A stretch of 64,000 bases of DNA from positions 11,098,001-11,162,000 of the forward strand of contig CP075495.1 of the NCBI GenBank assembly GCA_021613535.1, read 5' to 3'. Shown piece by piece: positions 1-15,751 of this stretch. Position numbers and translations under genes: made by a program. Within the stretch, counting starts at the first letter, position 1. Every line of letters begins with the position of its first letter. The DNA comes from Adineta vaga. Taxonomy: Eukaryota; Rotifera. The notes under the pieces were generated by a model. It did not search any database. It was not told the DNA's origin and worked only from the letters and a program-made list of their open reading frames with translations.

Positions 1-3000
1 ATTAAACGTTCTAATGTAACTCTTGTTTGTTGAAAATCATTCGATGCATAATTTTCAATCATTTTTTCGATTATACCAGAGAAATTTAAAAGATTTGGTA
101 AGGAGGAAAGAACATTTCGTTTAACATATTCAATATCATTGACCAACATACATAACTAAAACATCGAAAATAGAGAACGAAAGAAATTTTTATTTCTGTT
201 TACTTTTTTCGACACATTAAACGATCCCGTAAGATTTAAATTAGTAAAATATCGATTTTCCGATAATTTACGTGCTGTACGTCTTGCATAATGTTGGCAC
301 TGTTCACAAATTGTATTCGTTAATTTAATCAATGCTGTATAGCGAACATTTATATCTGGATAATCAATGGATTCCCATTCTCGACAAATCTCAATTTAAA
401 ACAAAAAAGTAACGTTTACATTCGTACTTCATATAACATCAATAAGGATTTACTTTTATACATAAACCAGTTGCAGCCATCGACGATCGAGAATAAAGAA
501 CAATATCTTCTTCGGGAATAAGCTAAATAAAAGAAAAGAAGAAGAAGAATTCGATGCATTGAAAATGTTTACTATTTACTTCATTATCATCTTCGACAGC
601 TCTTTCCATTGCTTGTCGAATATTTGCTACAAAACCTTCTAATAAAAATTTCATTGTTGGTGAAAACCATTGACGATATTCAATTAATTTCAGTCGAAAT
701 GCATTCATTGCCCAGTCTCTATTCAAATTAGGGAAAACACATCTAGGAAAATATTTCTCATCAATGAAAACTTACCTCGTTTCAAGATTGTTTCTCAGTG
801 ATGTAACAATCGTTTGTAGATATAAATATAAATTTAAAAGAAGAATTGAATATTGAATTAAATTTGGATCGTAAATAGATGATGTGGCTTTAACAACTGG
901 TTTGGAATATGTTTCAAAACTATCAGTCATATTTGTTAATAAACATTTCGTTAATTCAGATAACTAAATATTAAAAGAATAAGTATTGAATTTCCAATTG
1001 AATCAAATTGAATCTTACGCGATCTGCTGCACTATCTGTTTCAAAAAAACATATCTTGGTATAATTGATATCGAATGATGCAAAGATTTTATTATATTCA
1101 GGTAGATTTGACATGGATTCAGCTATTTTTTTAACATAATCAAGAAAATCTCGAATTTTATTAAATTGAATATCTTCTTTATCGTTGAATACAAATGCAT
1201 GTACAGTAAATGAATCATTGATATCAATTTGAAGACGAGTTTTCATTATTTCTTCAAAATGTGTTTTCATAACTGTTTCATTCGAACAAATTTTCAATTG
1301 AAATAATGTACAAAGAGTACTAAAAACAAATCAGAAATAAATTCGTTTGCTTTCAAATATCTTCAATAGAACTTACTCGAAAATACTCTGAATATTTGCT
1401 AGATTTTCTTTCGATGGGAAAAACCATGGTGCATCACAATGAATACGTTGTTTATAATGTCCAATAAATAAATAGAATGTTTCTTTAAAAACTGTTTTCT
1501 ACAAAACAAAAGACATAAATTTTCATTTCATAAAACAAACTATTCATTGAATTTTACTTCATAATCAGTAAAACCGAGATCATCCACATCCGTTCTTTGT
1601 TGCACTTTATCCATAAACATTTTCAAATATGCTTCAATAACAGCTTGACTAATAAATAATGCATAATCTTCCGAACATCGAAGTTCCATAATTACAAGTA
1701 ATTGTCTAAAAAAGAAAAACATCGAAATAGCATTGCAATACATATCATTTATTGCTTTACTTACATAAATGTTTCAGATAATGTTGATATATTATATAAA
1801 ACTCGAAATTGAACAAGTATACTATAAGATAATTCATTCAATGCTCCATCCCAATCAATCATGATGCCATTCAATTTATCTCTATTCTAAAACAGAAAGT
1901 TTAGTTGTCAAGGTTTGTCTATGAGATAGGAAAGATAGTTACTGCTTCTCTTGCATCTTCTAATTGGTGTAACATAATTATTCGAAATAATTGATGATAT
2001 TCTTCAATTAATAATGGTGAATCAAAATCTTTTGTTGGTGTTAGATATGAATCAATTGGTAATTGTGTTTCACCTTCAAAAACTAGAGAAAATGACATCT
2101 CTTTTATGTATGTATGTATCGCTCTATAGATTTACTTACTACTGGTTTTTGTATAATCACGAACTTGAACAGCTGATGGACGAAAATTCTTTCGAAAGAT
2201 ACTCGAACGTAAAACAATCGAAGAAGTTGTATGACCCGTAGATGATAAAATTGAATGACGACGACGAAATTGTGAAGTATTAGAAGTATGTACATGTGTT
2301 TGATCTGCAGTACTATTATCATCCTTTGAAAGATGAAATAAATTGATTTTAATCGAATATTTGACTTATGGAGTTTTGTTTTATTTACCAATTTAAAATG
2401 AACTTTTAATCCTAGATAGATATCACCACGTGATTTAGTATTCTTTGCACGCGTTTGATTTAATCCAGTTAATGGAAACCATTGTTCACCGTCACATTTG
2501 GCTAATGCCTAAAAATTGATATTTTACTTTTGACAAATACAGGATTGTATAGATACTCTAATGTCACGTTTGAATTGACCAAGAAAATCATCTTCAACTT
2601 CACCTGTTGTAAATAAAGTTCGAATACCACGAATTTTCCTACGATAAAATGAATTTATAAGACGATTCAATATTTTCGAATAGTTCTTCTCACTGTGAAA
2701 CACCTCGTTTTTCTTGAACGATTGTTTTCATTCCAGGTACTGGATCACGATCTGAATCATATACAGTTATGTGCAAGTATTGTTCATCAACATTTTCTAT
2801 TTCACTAAAACAAATTAAAATATTCTTTTTGATTAATTCTTTCGGGAAGAGGTTTGTCTTAATTTACAATTCAAAATGTTCATTCCATTCAGGATTGACC
2901 GTTTTAGGACAAATTTCCGTACGAAAGGTAACAGTAGTCAATAATTTGCTTTTATCTGATGATATTGTCCCTGGACGTTCTTTTGAAAATATTCGACTAC

Positions 3001-3817
3001 TACTTCGTGGTCTACGGAATGAGGATGGTGTTTTTAATTTATTTTTTGAAGCTGTAAAGAAAAATCGAGATAGATATATTCGTTATGGTTTGAATTAACA
3101 TACATGGTGAACTAGTACAAGAGAAGAATAATGATCGACTTCGTTTGATTGTAGTGGGTGATTCATCAGACGATAAGTGTGATGAAAATGTGGCTTTTCC
3201 ACTTGAACTGTCACCTTTGCTTGGAGTATAAACAACGCTTACTTTACAATAAGGATCACTAAGACCTATTTAAAGATGTACAAATAAACTAAAACTTGAT
3301 ACTTCTATTATTGAACAAACCATTCTGATCTTCACCAGGTAGATTACGTGCTCTTTTCACGTCAACAAATAAAATAACAGGACATGGCTAAAAACATGCT
3401 ATCTGTCAAGAAAAATGATTTGTCTCTTGAAGAAATTTTACTTGTGCCTTCAACGGTCGCATATATTTCATTTCGTGTTCTTCTGGATCAATATTAAAAA
3501 GCTATGATAACAAAACATGTTCGTTTTACGGACTATTTCATTTCTTCCGCTAACATACTTTAGCAATATGAGTTGCCAATTGATCACTCGTAATTCCTGG
3601 TTCAATAACATGTAACGGAGAACAGACAGCTCGTAACGCATATTCATACAGACGTCTCTGAAATAGTACAAATCAATCGACTGATTTATAACTTATCGTA
3701 ATATTAGTACAGATTAAGTGAAAGCTAAAGTATTAGTTGCAGTAATATATATATTGTAAGCTATGTTATTTTTCCTTCTTTTCTTACTTCAACAAGATTG
3801 CTTTTCTTGTTCGTCAT
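1..3817 (-). CDS. Unc13D/BAIAP3-type C2-MUN protein (partial at left edge)
   Basis: Multi-exon gene encoding a Munc13-4/BAIAP3-like vesicle priming factor; its 3' part lies beyond position 1. Exon 1 is very short (3788-3817, MTNKKSNLVE, donor GTAAGA) and joins in phase 0 to 3657, which reads RRLYEYALRAVCSPLHV. This resembles the N-terminal helix ahead of the first C2 domain in BAIAP3/Munc13-4. The C2 domain follows, with its strand GEDQNGLSDPYCKV at about 3350-3220, then an acidic DDFLGQF segment near 2600. A long helical region resembling the MUN domain (MHD1/MHD2) runs from about 2060 to 1, including LFRIIMLHQLEDAREAV and VYRQWF-type helices. Family role: it bridges Rab/SNARE machinery and drives Ca2+-triggered granule exocytosis. 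The C-terminal C2 domain would lie outside the window. Family is clear; which paralogue (Unc13D or BAIAP3) is not. Confidence 0.85.
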
Positions 3818-3934
3818 GTAGACTAATGTTTAACTTTACTCTTTTCAAAAAACAAAATATATTTTCTTTCTAGAAACAGAAAAAAAAACAATAAACAATA
3901 ACAAACATCACTGATCGTTTTTTTCGTTATATGC

Positions 3935-6016
3935 TTAAAAATTTTCATCTTCTTCAAACTCAATACTCTTGTTTTCTTTTTCAGACATTTTTGTAGACTG
4001 TAAAACATCAAGTGTGTTCAATAAAGATGGTATTGCATTGTCTAATTTTCGACGAAATGTTGTACGTTCAGTTGAACGAACCATTCGTTTATGTTGTTTA
4101 CCCTTCAAATGATCTAAATGATAGAGATCGATATGTTTACGAAAATAAAAGTTCAATATGTTGAGATCATTTACCAAACCATTGAGATTTTAAATGAAAT
4201 ACGCGTTGACATGTTGTACATGTATTTTGTTCGTAAACAGGTTCATCAATTGGTTTTTTAGGTAGAGCATCAAATGGAATTGGTTCATTCTGAAAGATAT
4301 ATAAATAATGATTCAAGTTTTCATACTTGATAAATATTATCTTCTGATTTTGAATTCTTTTAATTGTATAACTTAGCTTAGAATAAATAAACGAAGAGAA
4401 AAAAAACATATCGTTACTTTTAAAAAAGCTTCAATAATTGATTCTGCTCGATGTTCAACATTTTCTTTCCATAATGTCAAATTAGTTGTATCAAGTTCAT
4501 AAACATCCGGTGAATGTTCTTCAACGCCTTAAATCAATATTCCATATATAAAATAAACGAATTCTATTCTATAGAAAATCAGTTACGTTGAAGTAAACGC
4601 ATTCGAAGCCATTTTTCTTGATATCTCGAGTATTGTCTTGTTGAAACTTTCAAACGTTCAATCGCTAAATATGAATAAAAATCGTTCCATTACTTCAAAA
4701 ACATTCATCTCATCTTACTTGCTTACCGTTAGCAAAGACTTTTTTTCCATGTTCACTTTTTCGTTCATCTTCAGATAAAAGTAAATAATCATGAAATTCT
4801 TTAAAACCAATTGCTTGAAATATTCCTCGAGTATAATCATATGATTGTTCAGCTTGGGCACATGTTCGATTATATTCCTCATGAAATTTTTCTAATTCAT
4901 CAATAAGACCACGATCAAGCATCGATTGAATTCGACTATTGATTCGTTCTTCTAATTCTTAAATCAAAACAAAAAAACAATTGTATATTGTTTCTTATTT
5001 TCTTTGCATAACTTACCATCTTTTTGACATGTCAACCATAGAAGACAACAACGATGAAATCGAAATGATCCACGATATGTAAATCCACTTTCACTATGTT
5101 GTTTTTTCAATGCTTCACTCAATGGAATACCACCTGAATCACGATAGAATTCAATTGCTCTAAATTATTAATAAGAGCAATATATTAAATGAATTCAATT
5201 TTTGACAAAATTTGATATGATCTGTACAGTTATATGTATATATCATTGCCCACTCGTTCGTTGAATGCACATCACGAACTTATTATTCATACTTCAATTC
5301 TGTCATAATTATTCAATTGTGAGTATTTTTTTCTCTATTCTGTTCTTCTTTTGACAAGTGGGCTGCTTTCTTTTTTCTTCGTCTAGGGTATATTGGAATA
5401 TTATTCTTTCTCTCAGTATCGACGTACCTACGTATTTTTCGTTCTTCATTAGGATGTTTTCGTATACTTGTTGGTTTGTCAATTTTTGATAATAATTCAT
5501 GTAATTGAATAGAAGTTAATTTCGATAAATTTTCATCGGATAGTTCTGCTTCTAGAGAAGAGTATTGTTCATTTTGTGGAGGTTCTAATGGATCTGGTGG
5601 ATTGAGATGAAAGAGTAATGATTCAATATAATAATTAGTACCACCAACAATCAATGGAAGACGAGATCGAGAAAAAATTGATTCAATCTAGAAACTAAAA
5701 CTGTACTTTCAAAACCGAACGATTTCAAACTTACCACTGGTAAAGCATCATTTCGATAATCGACTACTGTATTCGAACGATCAAGAGGATTTATATAACT
5801 AAATAAATGATGTGGAACATTATCACGTTCTTCTAAAGTTGGTTTGGCAGTAGCAATATCTAAACCTTCATATATTTGCATCGAATCAGCATTAACGATT
5901 TCTCCATTGAAACGCTTAGATAAATGAACGGATAATTTGGTTTTACCAACTGCTGTCGCGCCAAGAATGATTATCAATGGTGATGTTGTATAACGAAAAT
6001 TTGTTACCGTTGCCAT
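3935..6016 (-). CDS. TRIT1: tRNA dimethylallyltransferase (MiaA/MOD5/TRIT1)
   Basis: Transfers a dimethylallyl group from DMAPP to N6 of A37 in tRNAs reading UNN codons; eukaryotic forms act in cytosol, nucleus and mitochondria. The ATG at 6016 opens an exon with the P-loop GATAVGKT, the substrate motif NADSMQIYEGLDIATAK and the DxxN-type region HHLFSYINPLDRSNTV. The next exon carries VGGTNYYIESLLF and RKHPNEERKIRR. A roughly 265-nt intron (about 5426-5165) is long for this locus; the exon after it reads AIEFYRDSGGIPLSEALK. GIFQAIGFKEFHDYL follows near 4790. The last exons contain a C2H2 zinc finger (CTTCQRVFHLKSQWF...HLKGKQH), typical of eukaryotic MOD5/TRIT1 and absent from bacterial MiaA. 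The gene ends in an acidic tail at 3935. It sits 118 bp upstream of the Unc13-like start and 213 bp downstream of CDK8, all co-oriented. Confidence 0.95.
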
Positions 6017-6229
6017 CTACAAAACAAGAACAAATATAAGAAATGTTGCTTTTTCAATTTCTCGGATGTATTTTTCTACATTAAGAGTAAGAATAAGAAT
6101 ACGAACACACAAAAATGAAAAAAAAACAATCGTATACAAATAATTATTAAACAAAACAAAAACAAACAGGAATAAATAAATATTATTTATATAGATATGT
6201 ATATGTACATATGTATACAGATGAACAAA

Positions 6230-8709
<2,480 letters not shown>

Positions 8710-11700
8710 ATTTGACTGTTTGTTTTTAACGAAATAATAGGTTTGTATTTAAAAATTGCTCAACCCATTATCGACCCGAACATGTCTTGAACAAAATTCA
8801 ATCGATCTACAATAAAAACAACAAACAATTGACTTCTTTTCAAATAATATCTTTTGATAAAAATTGTAAATTTTGACTCGTACACTGACTCATTGTCAAG
8901 TATCATCAATTACTCACTAATACCTATTGAAACTGCTCGTTGGTGACTTAATTCTATCAAAGAAATATTTAATACATGATCAACATATATCCACTTATCT
9001 ACAGAATTATTTAGTGATACAAAATCTTTCAATGAAATAATCGTAAGGTCAATATACACATGGAGCTACTATGCGAACGAACTCAATGGAATTAATTAGA
9101 TATGAAGAAGATGATTTGTCAGAAGGTAATGAGATAAGTCAAATTGAGAGTAAAATTTAGTTTGAAACTTCCCTTTTTTTACTGAATGAGAATGTGTGAA
9201 AAAGAAGAGAAGGCAGAAGGGAAAAAAATTTCGTTGACACAATTGAAAAAAAATAAAATTTCTATTGGTTGTTATAAACAACGAATGAATAACTAGCATC
9301 ACCTGTCAAAATCATTGTTTTCGTAGAATTTATCATTTTAATGCACGATGTCTATAACAATTCGTTTTTAATATTATTATTATCATTTTGCTTAATTCTA
9401 GATTAATATTTTTGCATACAATCGATAAACTTATAGCTCATGCGATATTGACCAATAGAAATAGCGTAATGAAATTAATTCGAATTAATTTTCATAACTT
9501 TTTGTCCGTGAAGTAAATAGGAAAAAAACAGCGGATGAATAATTGATTTATTCGCCACCAACCGAGTTGGCGATTGACTTTTCTCAGAAGAAAGGAAATC
9601 AAGCTTCAATTCTGAATGCAAAATACAATGTAATTAAGAGAAAAGAAAAGAGAATTTCTATCATGAAAACATCATCCTGTATGACAGGAAGATAATTAGT
9701 ATCAAAACAATGATTCTATTTAATGAACAATATTCATTTGAATATATTTCTTGAAGTTATTCAATTTTAGTCTTTATTCGGCATTCGTAATCTTGTTCCT
9801 CATATATACATAATTTAATTCTGTCATTCATGCACGAAACCGATATGAAGTTACCAATAGGAAAAAAAATCAAATTTGACTTGTATATCAACTAAAGATT
9901 ATTATGATTGACGTTATCATATTATTATTCAAATGAATTCACTATATAGAGATGCTCGTCTTTTGAAGAGAGACAAATTATTATTGTCTATTTCTAATGG
10001 TAAGATTTCAGAATACTTCGAAGACACAACAGGAAATAGAAAGGTTTCTTTTTGATAGTAGGAAATAGAGATCATGATTAGAAAATTTGTTTTCTATTAG
10101 TGATCGATGTTACTACAAACACGAAAGATTATTATTCAAAGAAGAAATGTCAGAAATTATCTATTTTTAACCAATAATATTTTTCCTCTGTTTATGACAA
10201 GTGAACTAATTCCAGTATAAATATGAATGAATAAACTAATCAAAGTAATACTATTGATAATGAGTGGTTACTATGCGATTCATTAGTTGCTTCAAGAACA
10301 AATTTTTGAAGAATTTTTTACATGAGTAGTACTTCATAATTCGTTTGCATCGATGAATGAAGTTTGTACATGGCTGATTTTATATGGTTTGTTACGTTAA
10401 TCTTTATATCTGTTTTGACATACTTTTTTATTGTTGCAACTGTCATTTAAAAATGATTGATTATTGTTTTAATTGAATAATTAAAACTATCCCGAACAGA
10501 TCTTACTGCGTATTGTCAGATGAATGTTCAACATATGTTAGAGAAAGAGAGAGAGATAGCGGCATTTTCCGTTCTTTTTTTCCTTTTAGTTATATTAAAA
10601 AGGAACTAAAATGAATTTTATGTCGGAGTCAGTTTCCACCTTTTCTTTTTGAAATTTATATATACACGGTTATATTCTGAAGAAATGTGAATCTCTTCAT
10701 TTTTTTATAATCTTTTTTTTTCATACATCTCTATTTCAAATGTTTTGATTCGGAAAGAAAGACGTTTCTGCAGTAAATATTACAATTGTTACTAATACCT
10801 GAAAAGTATACTAACGCAAGTATCATTTCTTCTCTGTAAATTAATAATCGTTAGTCTATCGTCATTTTTTATTCAAATAACTCATACTTTTATTTCAGAC
10901 ATTATTAAAATTTGTTTGACAAATAGGAAGTTTTCAGGATATAGACGAGGTGAGTGTATTCAGATATGTATATTTACTCAATAGAAATAGAAAGAAAAAG
11001 ATCAATTAACCCGACAAACAATTGGTATAGGGAGTAGTCGATTCTCAGTGGAAATTATAAGGACTATGCTAATATATATACCAACATATTTACAATTCAT
11101 GCACTATTATAAAAGGGCCTGTCGAATATCAAACTAAGAAAGTAGGTTAAATTGCATCTGAATGTTTCGATTGAACTTTTGAATTAGATAGGTATAATTC
11201 TTCATCGATAAATGGAACGCTTTCTAGCTGTCAACAAAAGGAATATTTAATATCATTCAGACATTTTCTTAGCAGTATCATATCGTTGAGTAATTTCTTC
11301 TTTTCTTAGCTTGTTATGATAGAAGTAATTAGGAAATATCATACGTTTTTATTATTAATTCTTTCAAAAATTGTCAGGACGACCAAAATTCACTTGTATA
11401 AAGTTTTCTTTGTTCATTATTAATTGAAATGAAAGATGTAGTTGTATTTCAAAATTCTAATCAACCACGCCCATCCTTTCATATAGCAATTGAATTCTTA
11501 AGTTTAATCATATTGATTTCCTTTTCCTGTACTCTAGTTTTTGAAACATTGTTTTCATTGTAATTAACAAAACAAATAGAACTTTTTCGAGTCTTGTCAT
11601 TTTGATTAAGTGCTCATCTAGATGACAACAATAAACTTAGTTTTTGATACATTTTCTTTTGAACAATATATGATTTCTTTTTTCGTTACTATAAAATAAG

Positions 11701-12470
11701 AATACTTTGTCTTAAAACTAAACTGAGCGTGTCAAGCTTATATTATGAAATTATTTCCTTTCAAAACCTAGAAAACGTTCTATCTAAATTAATACTATGC
11801 GCTAAGAGAAGTTAAATAGTAATCAATGGAATTTGTTTCTACAAGATAGAATTTATTATATTGATATAGATAAAATCGAACATTCATAAATAATGATGTT
11901 ATATAATATTATATGTTGATTAGTTTTTTATGGCATCGAATATGATCGCAACAACTATATTGAATCTTACTGAGAAAAGATTATGAATACTTGATTAAAA
12001 CACTTCATATTGTGAATAATTTCCGTTTCTTTTCGGAATCTGACAAATACAAAAAATGTCGTTTACTCTCGATCTTGTGTATATTAGTGACATTATGGAA
12101 TTTCTTCTGATTATTGCTAAGCATCTGTCAGGAACCAAATGAAAAAAGAGGAAGTTAGGCTAAACATGCACTGGATTGTTCATTCAATATTTTCTCTATA
12201 GTTGAAGGATTAAATAAGACTTAATCAAGCGAAGTTATTCTTAAGAAAAAAAGAAATAGATATAACCGTTAAGAAAATTTTTCATGAACGTCATAGCTGT
12301 CAGAGTGAATGAGCTTTGCTTTCAATCAGAAAATGAGTCTGAAAGAAAGTAGAAGAGATATATACCTTTAAAAAATCAAATTTATTTTCCAGTTTTTATA
12401 TAATCTAACATTTTCATTATGTTCTGAATCGATTCTTTCATTAAAAAATTCGTTTTATTTCTATATTTCA
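8710..12470. other. Intergenic, about 3.7 kb, no recognisable gene
   Basis: AT-rich, with frequent stops in all frames, poly-A/T runs and no protein-like open frame. The first few hundred bases hold the divergent upstream region of CDK8. Near 10934-10953 a short stretch has the form of an acceptor followed by a 12-nt exon and a GTGAGT donor, and an acceptor (tatttcag) ends near 12472. The downstream GPCR could therefore have spliced 5' UTR exons here. I see no tRNA A/B-box pair and no transposon ends. Confidence 0.6.
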
Positions 12471-12510
12471 GATAAATCATAAATTCATTTGATGATGAAT
12501 ATCACCATTG

Positions 12511-13428
12511 ATGGACACTGCAAATCTTGTTCAATTTAAACGTATTGTCGAAGGTTATCTTCTTTCTTGCATTTGTATTATTGGTCTTATTGGTAATTCA
12601 ATCACATGTTTATCAATACTTTTCAATCGAACACGCCGATCATCTCCAACTGACACGTTTATACTTGGCCTTTCATTTACATCAATATTTGTTATCGCCG
12701 GTTTTTTACTTACACATGGTATTCGTTTTGTATTTCCTGCCTACGGAGAACAACTTCATCGATATTTATTTATACGAGTATTTCCTGCTCATGTTACTTG
12801 TATTTTAATTCAAATCTATCTAACAACAGCCATTTCTATTGATCGATTTGTACTAATCTGTAGTTGGCGTACAATTTCCTATCGAAAATGGCGAACATCA
12901 ACACGGATCATCTATATCATATGTGCAATAGCAATTTTTGCAATTCTTTATTGTTTACCATTCTGGTTTGAATATATCATTACTGATAATAATGATATTG
13001 ATTTAAGTACGATTGGTGCACATCCATTATTTCGTTTATTAATGCGACAATATCTTTATTTTATATTTATTTTTCTTTTACCAATGTCATGTATTATTAT
13101 ATGTACCTTATCAATCGTTCGAACATTATATAAGCTAACAAAAAATAAAGCAAAATCTCGTTCAAATCATTGTCGACGAAAGAAACATTCAAGGAAAGTG
13201 AATACATTATTATTATCAATAATGATCATATTTCTCATAACACAATTTCCATATTTTTTATACAATGTTGTTTATGCATTACAAGGACCAAGTTTAATGG
13301 AAAATATTCGCGCTCGACAATATCTGGCGATTAATAATTTATTGTCGACGATTAACGCATCAACAACTTTTGTACTATATGCACTTTTTGGTACGAAAAA
13401 AACGAGTAGTAATTCACAAAATATCTGA
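12511..13428 (+). CDS. Rhodopsin-like GPCR, FMRFamide-receptor-like orphan, intronless
   Basis: Single-exon seven-helix receptor of 305 residues. The ATG at 12511 is the first in frame; an in-frame TGA sits at 12496-12498. TM1 has the GNSITCLSI motif (conserved Asn 1.50). TM3 ends in SIDRFVLIC, a DRF variant of the DRY box. A basic third loop (about residues 211-235, rich in K/R) precedes TM6 (LLLSIMIIFLITQFPYFLY). TM7 reads NASTTFVLYALFG, the form seen in FMRFamide-type and orphan protostome receptors, without a classical NPxxY. The tail after TM7 is only about 10 residues. Expected in the plasma membrane, coupling to G proteins; the ligand cannot be inferred. A splice acceptor 40 bp upstream suggests an intron in the 5' UTR. 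Confidence 0.88.
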   Translation: MDTANLVQFKRIVEGYLLSCICIIGLIGNSITCLSILFNRTRRSSPTDTFILGLSFTSIFVIAGFLLTHGIRFVFPAYGEQLHRYLFIRVFPAHVTCILIQIYLTTAISIDRFVLICSWRTISYRKWRTSTRIIYIICAIAIFAILYCLPFWFEYIITDNNDIDLSTIGAHPLFRLLMRQYLYFIFIFLLPMSCIIICTLSIVRTLYKLTKNKAKSRSNHCRRKKHSRKVNTLLLSIMIIFLITQFPYFLYNVVYALQGPSLMENIRARQYLAINNLLSTINASTTFVLYALFGTKKTSSNSQNI

Positions 13429-14623
13429 TGTATTTTGAAAAAACTTTCTTTTTCTTTAAACAAAATACGAATCTATTTTCCTCATGAAATTCATGTCAAC
13501 ATAAAAATCGATACAGTTCCGATTGTATTGACCTGATCATATGTGTATCAAATGTAGTTGAGAATAAAAGGTATGTAAACAACATGGTATTTTATGTTAC
13601 GTGTATGTTTCAAAAACAGGCATGGTAATGAAAACTAGTTGGATTCGTCAATTTCAAGTAAATGTCTATTTTTGTGCCATTTTCAATCAATATTTTAATA
13701 TAAAAACGCAAAAGAAAACAGTACAGTGATTAGTGACATAATTTGTTGTCCGTTTCCTCATCAATTCTAATTTATGACGACGAAAACATAAACAGTGCAA
13801 ATACTTCGAGTTACAGTAGAGATTTAATAATTGATAATTTATATTTGAAATAAAACGAATAATATATACATTTTGTTAATACATTTAGTTAATATAATTA
13901 GTATTGATGTTATTTTGATCGATTAAAAAACTTGTTTTTCTTCTATTTCGAAGGTTATCAATCACTATATGATAATATCAAAGTAGGAATGTGTAGGAGA
14001 AGGAAATACGTATCAAAGTAAATGTACGATTTTGTTTGTAAACACCTGTGTACATACATACACATACCTTCATAATGATACGAAATTACAGTATACTAAC
14101 CTTCGTATTATTGAAGGTTGAAGTTAATAATAATAATTGAACAATATGCTTAGATTTTTTTCTTATTTAGCTTGACGAATTAGAGCTATTAAATTGTAAA
14201 GAAAATTTGATAAGAAAAAATTTTCTGTTTTTTGAAATGATTGAAATTGAAAGTGAAATTTGATAGTTGAAAAACATATAGTCAAGGAAAAGTAATCGAT
14301 GTAAGATACTTCCTGCTAATTAATCATTTTCAAAAAGAAAATATCGTTACATAATGATTCACTTCCGAATATGTTTTTCGCAAATGAATTAATTGAATTT
14401 CATTATACGAAAAGAAAAAATGAAGAAATCTATCATATTGATCAATCTAAATAGAAGATTTTCTTGATGAATAAAACTTCATATTGTTAGATAAAAAAAT
14501 ACACCAGTTATTTATTAACGACGTATAAAATTCCAAGTAGATGTATGTTCCAAGAAAAAGTGTGTTGATTTAACGGAAAAATAAGACGAAAAAGAAAAGA
14601 TGAAACAAAGATTTTCATTTTTA
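13429..14623. other. Intergenic, no gene seen
   Basis: About 1.2 kb between the convergent ends of the GPCR (+) and the peptidase gene (-). AT-rich, with A-rich 3' UTR-like sequence on both sides and no conserved open frame. Confidence 0.6.
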
Positions 14624-15751
14624 CTATCGATACCAATAGTGCTCATTTGTACCACGAAGTGTTGGCATAGATAATCGACGTTGTAAAGGAATATGTCGTG
14701 TAGGTACTCTCATCATCATCATCATTTTTGTACCTAAATCTTGAAAATGATCTCGAGTATAATCTCTCATACGTCTTTCATCATGATTATGACCCGGAAC
14801 AACCAATCGACGAACAGTCGGTTTATAATTTGTTCGTGGAATTATATCCGTTATAGCCCATAAACCATCGAGATAATTAATCAAACGTTTTTCAATTAAA
14901 TAATCATATGGAATATAAAAATAACCATCAATACCCTAGGAAAAGAAAGAAAACGAATCCAAAATTCATGATGCATTTGATTGATATCATTTACCCAATC
15001 TCTTCCCCATGAATTTCGAACAATGAAATGTCGTGTTCGATCATCATAACCAACAACTAGAACAGCATGTGTACCAGTTAATGCAACTGTAATACTACTT
15101 GGATCAGGCATAGATATATATCCATTATTTCGTTTGGCTTCGGATGTTGCGGAATCTAATAATTTAATTCCGATCAAAAACGGAACTTGATTAGCTAGAC
15201 ATGTTTTCATTGCTACTAAATTTCTTGGAAGTTTAAGTGGAATGACAGTTACATGACTAGCAGCTTCATATACATATGGTGGTGGCTCTTTATTTAATAA
15301 ACGTTCATCATATGGCCATAAACGTTCTTCACAAATACCAAATTTACGCATACCTAAAACAGTATTTTGTTTAGAAGCACCATCATCTGTTACTTCCAAA
15401 CTACGTTGATCAATCATTTGTCCATTATAATAAATAAATAATCGTGATACATCAATATGTTTATTAAAACGACGTTTGTATATATATTCGCAAGCACCAG
15501 CAAATGCATTAGCTGCACTAAAAAAGATTCAAACGCAAAGAAAAATCTTAAAAAATTTGAATCATTTCCTTTTTTTGTTATTATATTTACCAAGTTGACA
15601 TATCAGCTTGATCTTCAACAGGTGTCATATGCCGACGAAGATCCACACGATGTGGAAGACGATTGACTGGAAATTGTAATGGACGCATTGCACGAGCACC
15701 TCCATCGACGGATAGGGATTGATGCCACCAGGAATGATCAACAGGCCACAT
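14624..15751 (-). CDS. Papain-fold cysteine peptidase (C1A-like, 'VEDQ...STC' type)
   Basis: Three exons, 15591-15751, 14995-15517 and 14624-14935, splice in consistent phases to 331 residues. The mature-type start RLPHRVDLRRHMTPVEDQ carries the oxyanion-hole Gln. The nucleophile is the Cys of MSTCAANAFAGACEY, reconstituted across the first intron (TG|T). The catalytic His lies in GTHAVLVVGYDD and the Asn in RNSWGRDWG, followed by GYFYIPYDYL. The active-site Cys context lacks the CWAF of classic cathepsins and resembles the broader Peptidase_C1 group found in bacteria, archaea and some protists. No signal peptide is visible. The frame stays open upstream of 15751 as far as an AG at about 15774, so a further 5' exon is possible. 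A candidate at about 15930-15956 (MNCSYHKRQ then GTAAAT) does not fit the phase. The C-terminus has a short poly-Met run and a basic tail. Confidence 0.85.

Noticed and set aside
2769-3098. 109-codon plus-strand frame
   Set aside because: Lies antisense to the C2 region of the Unc13-like gene, whose exons and introns account for it.
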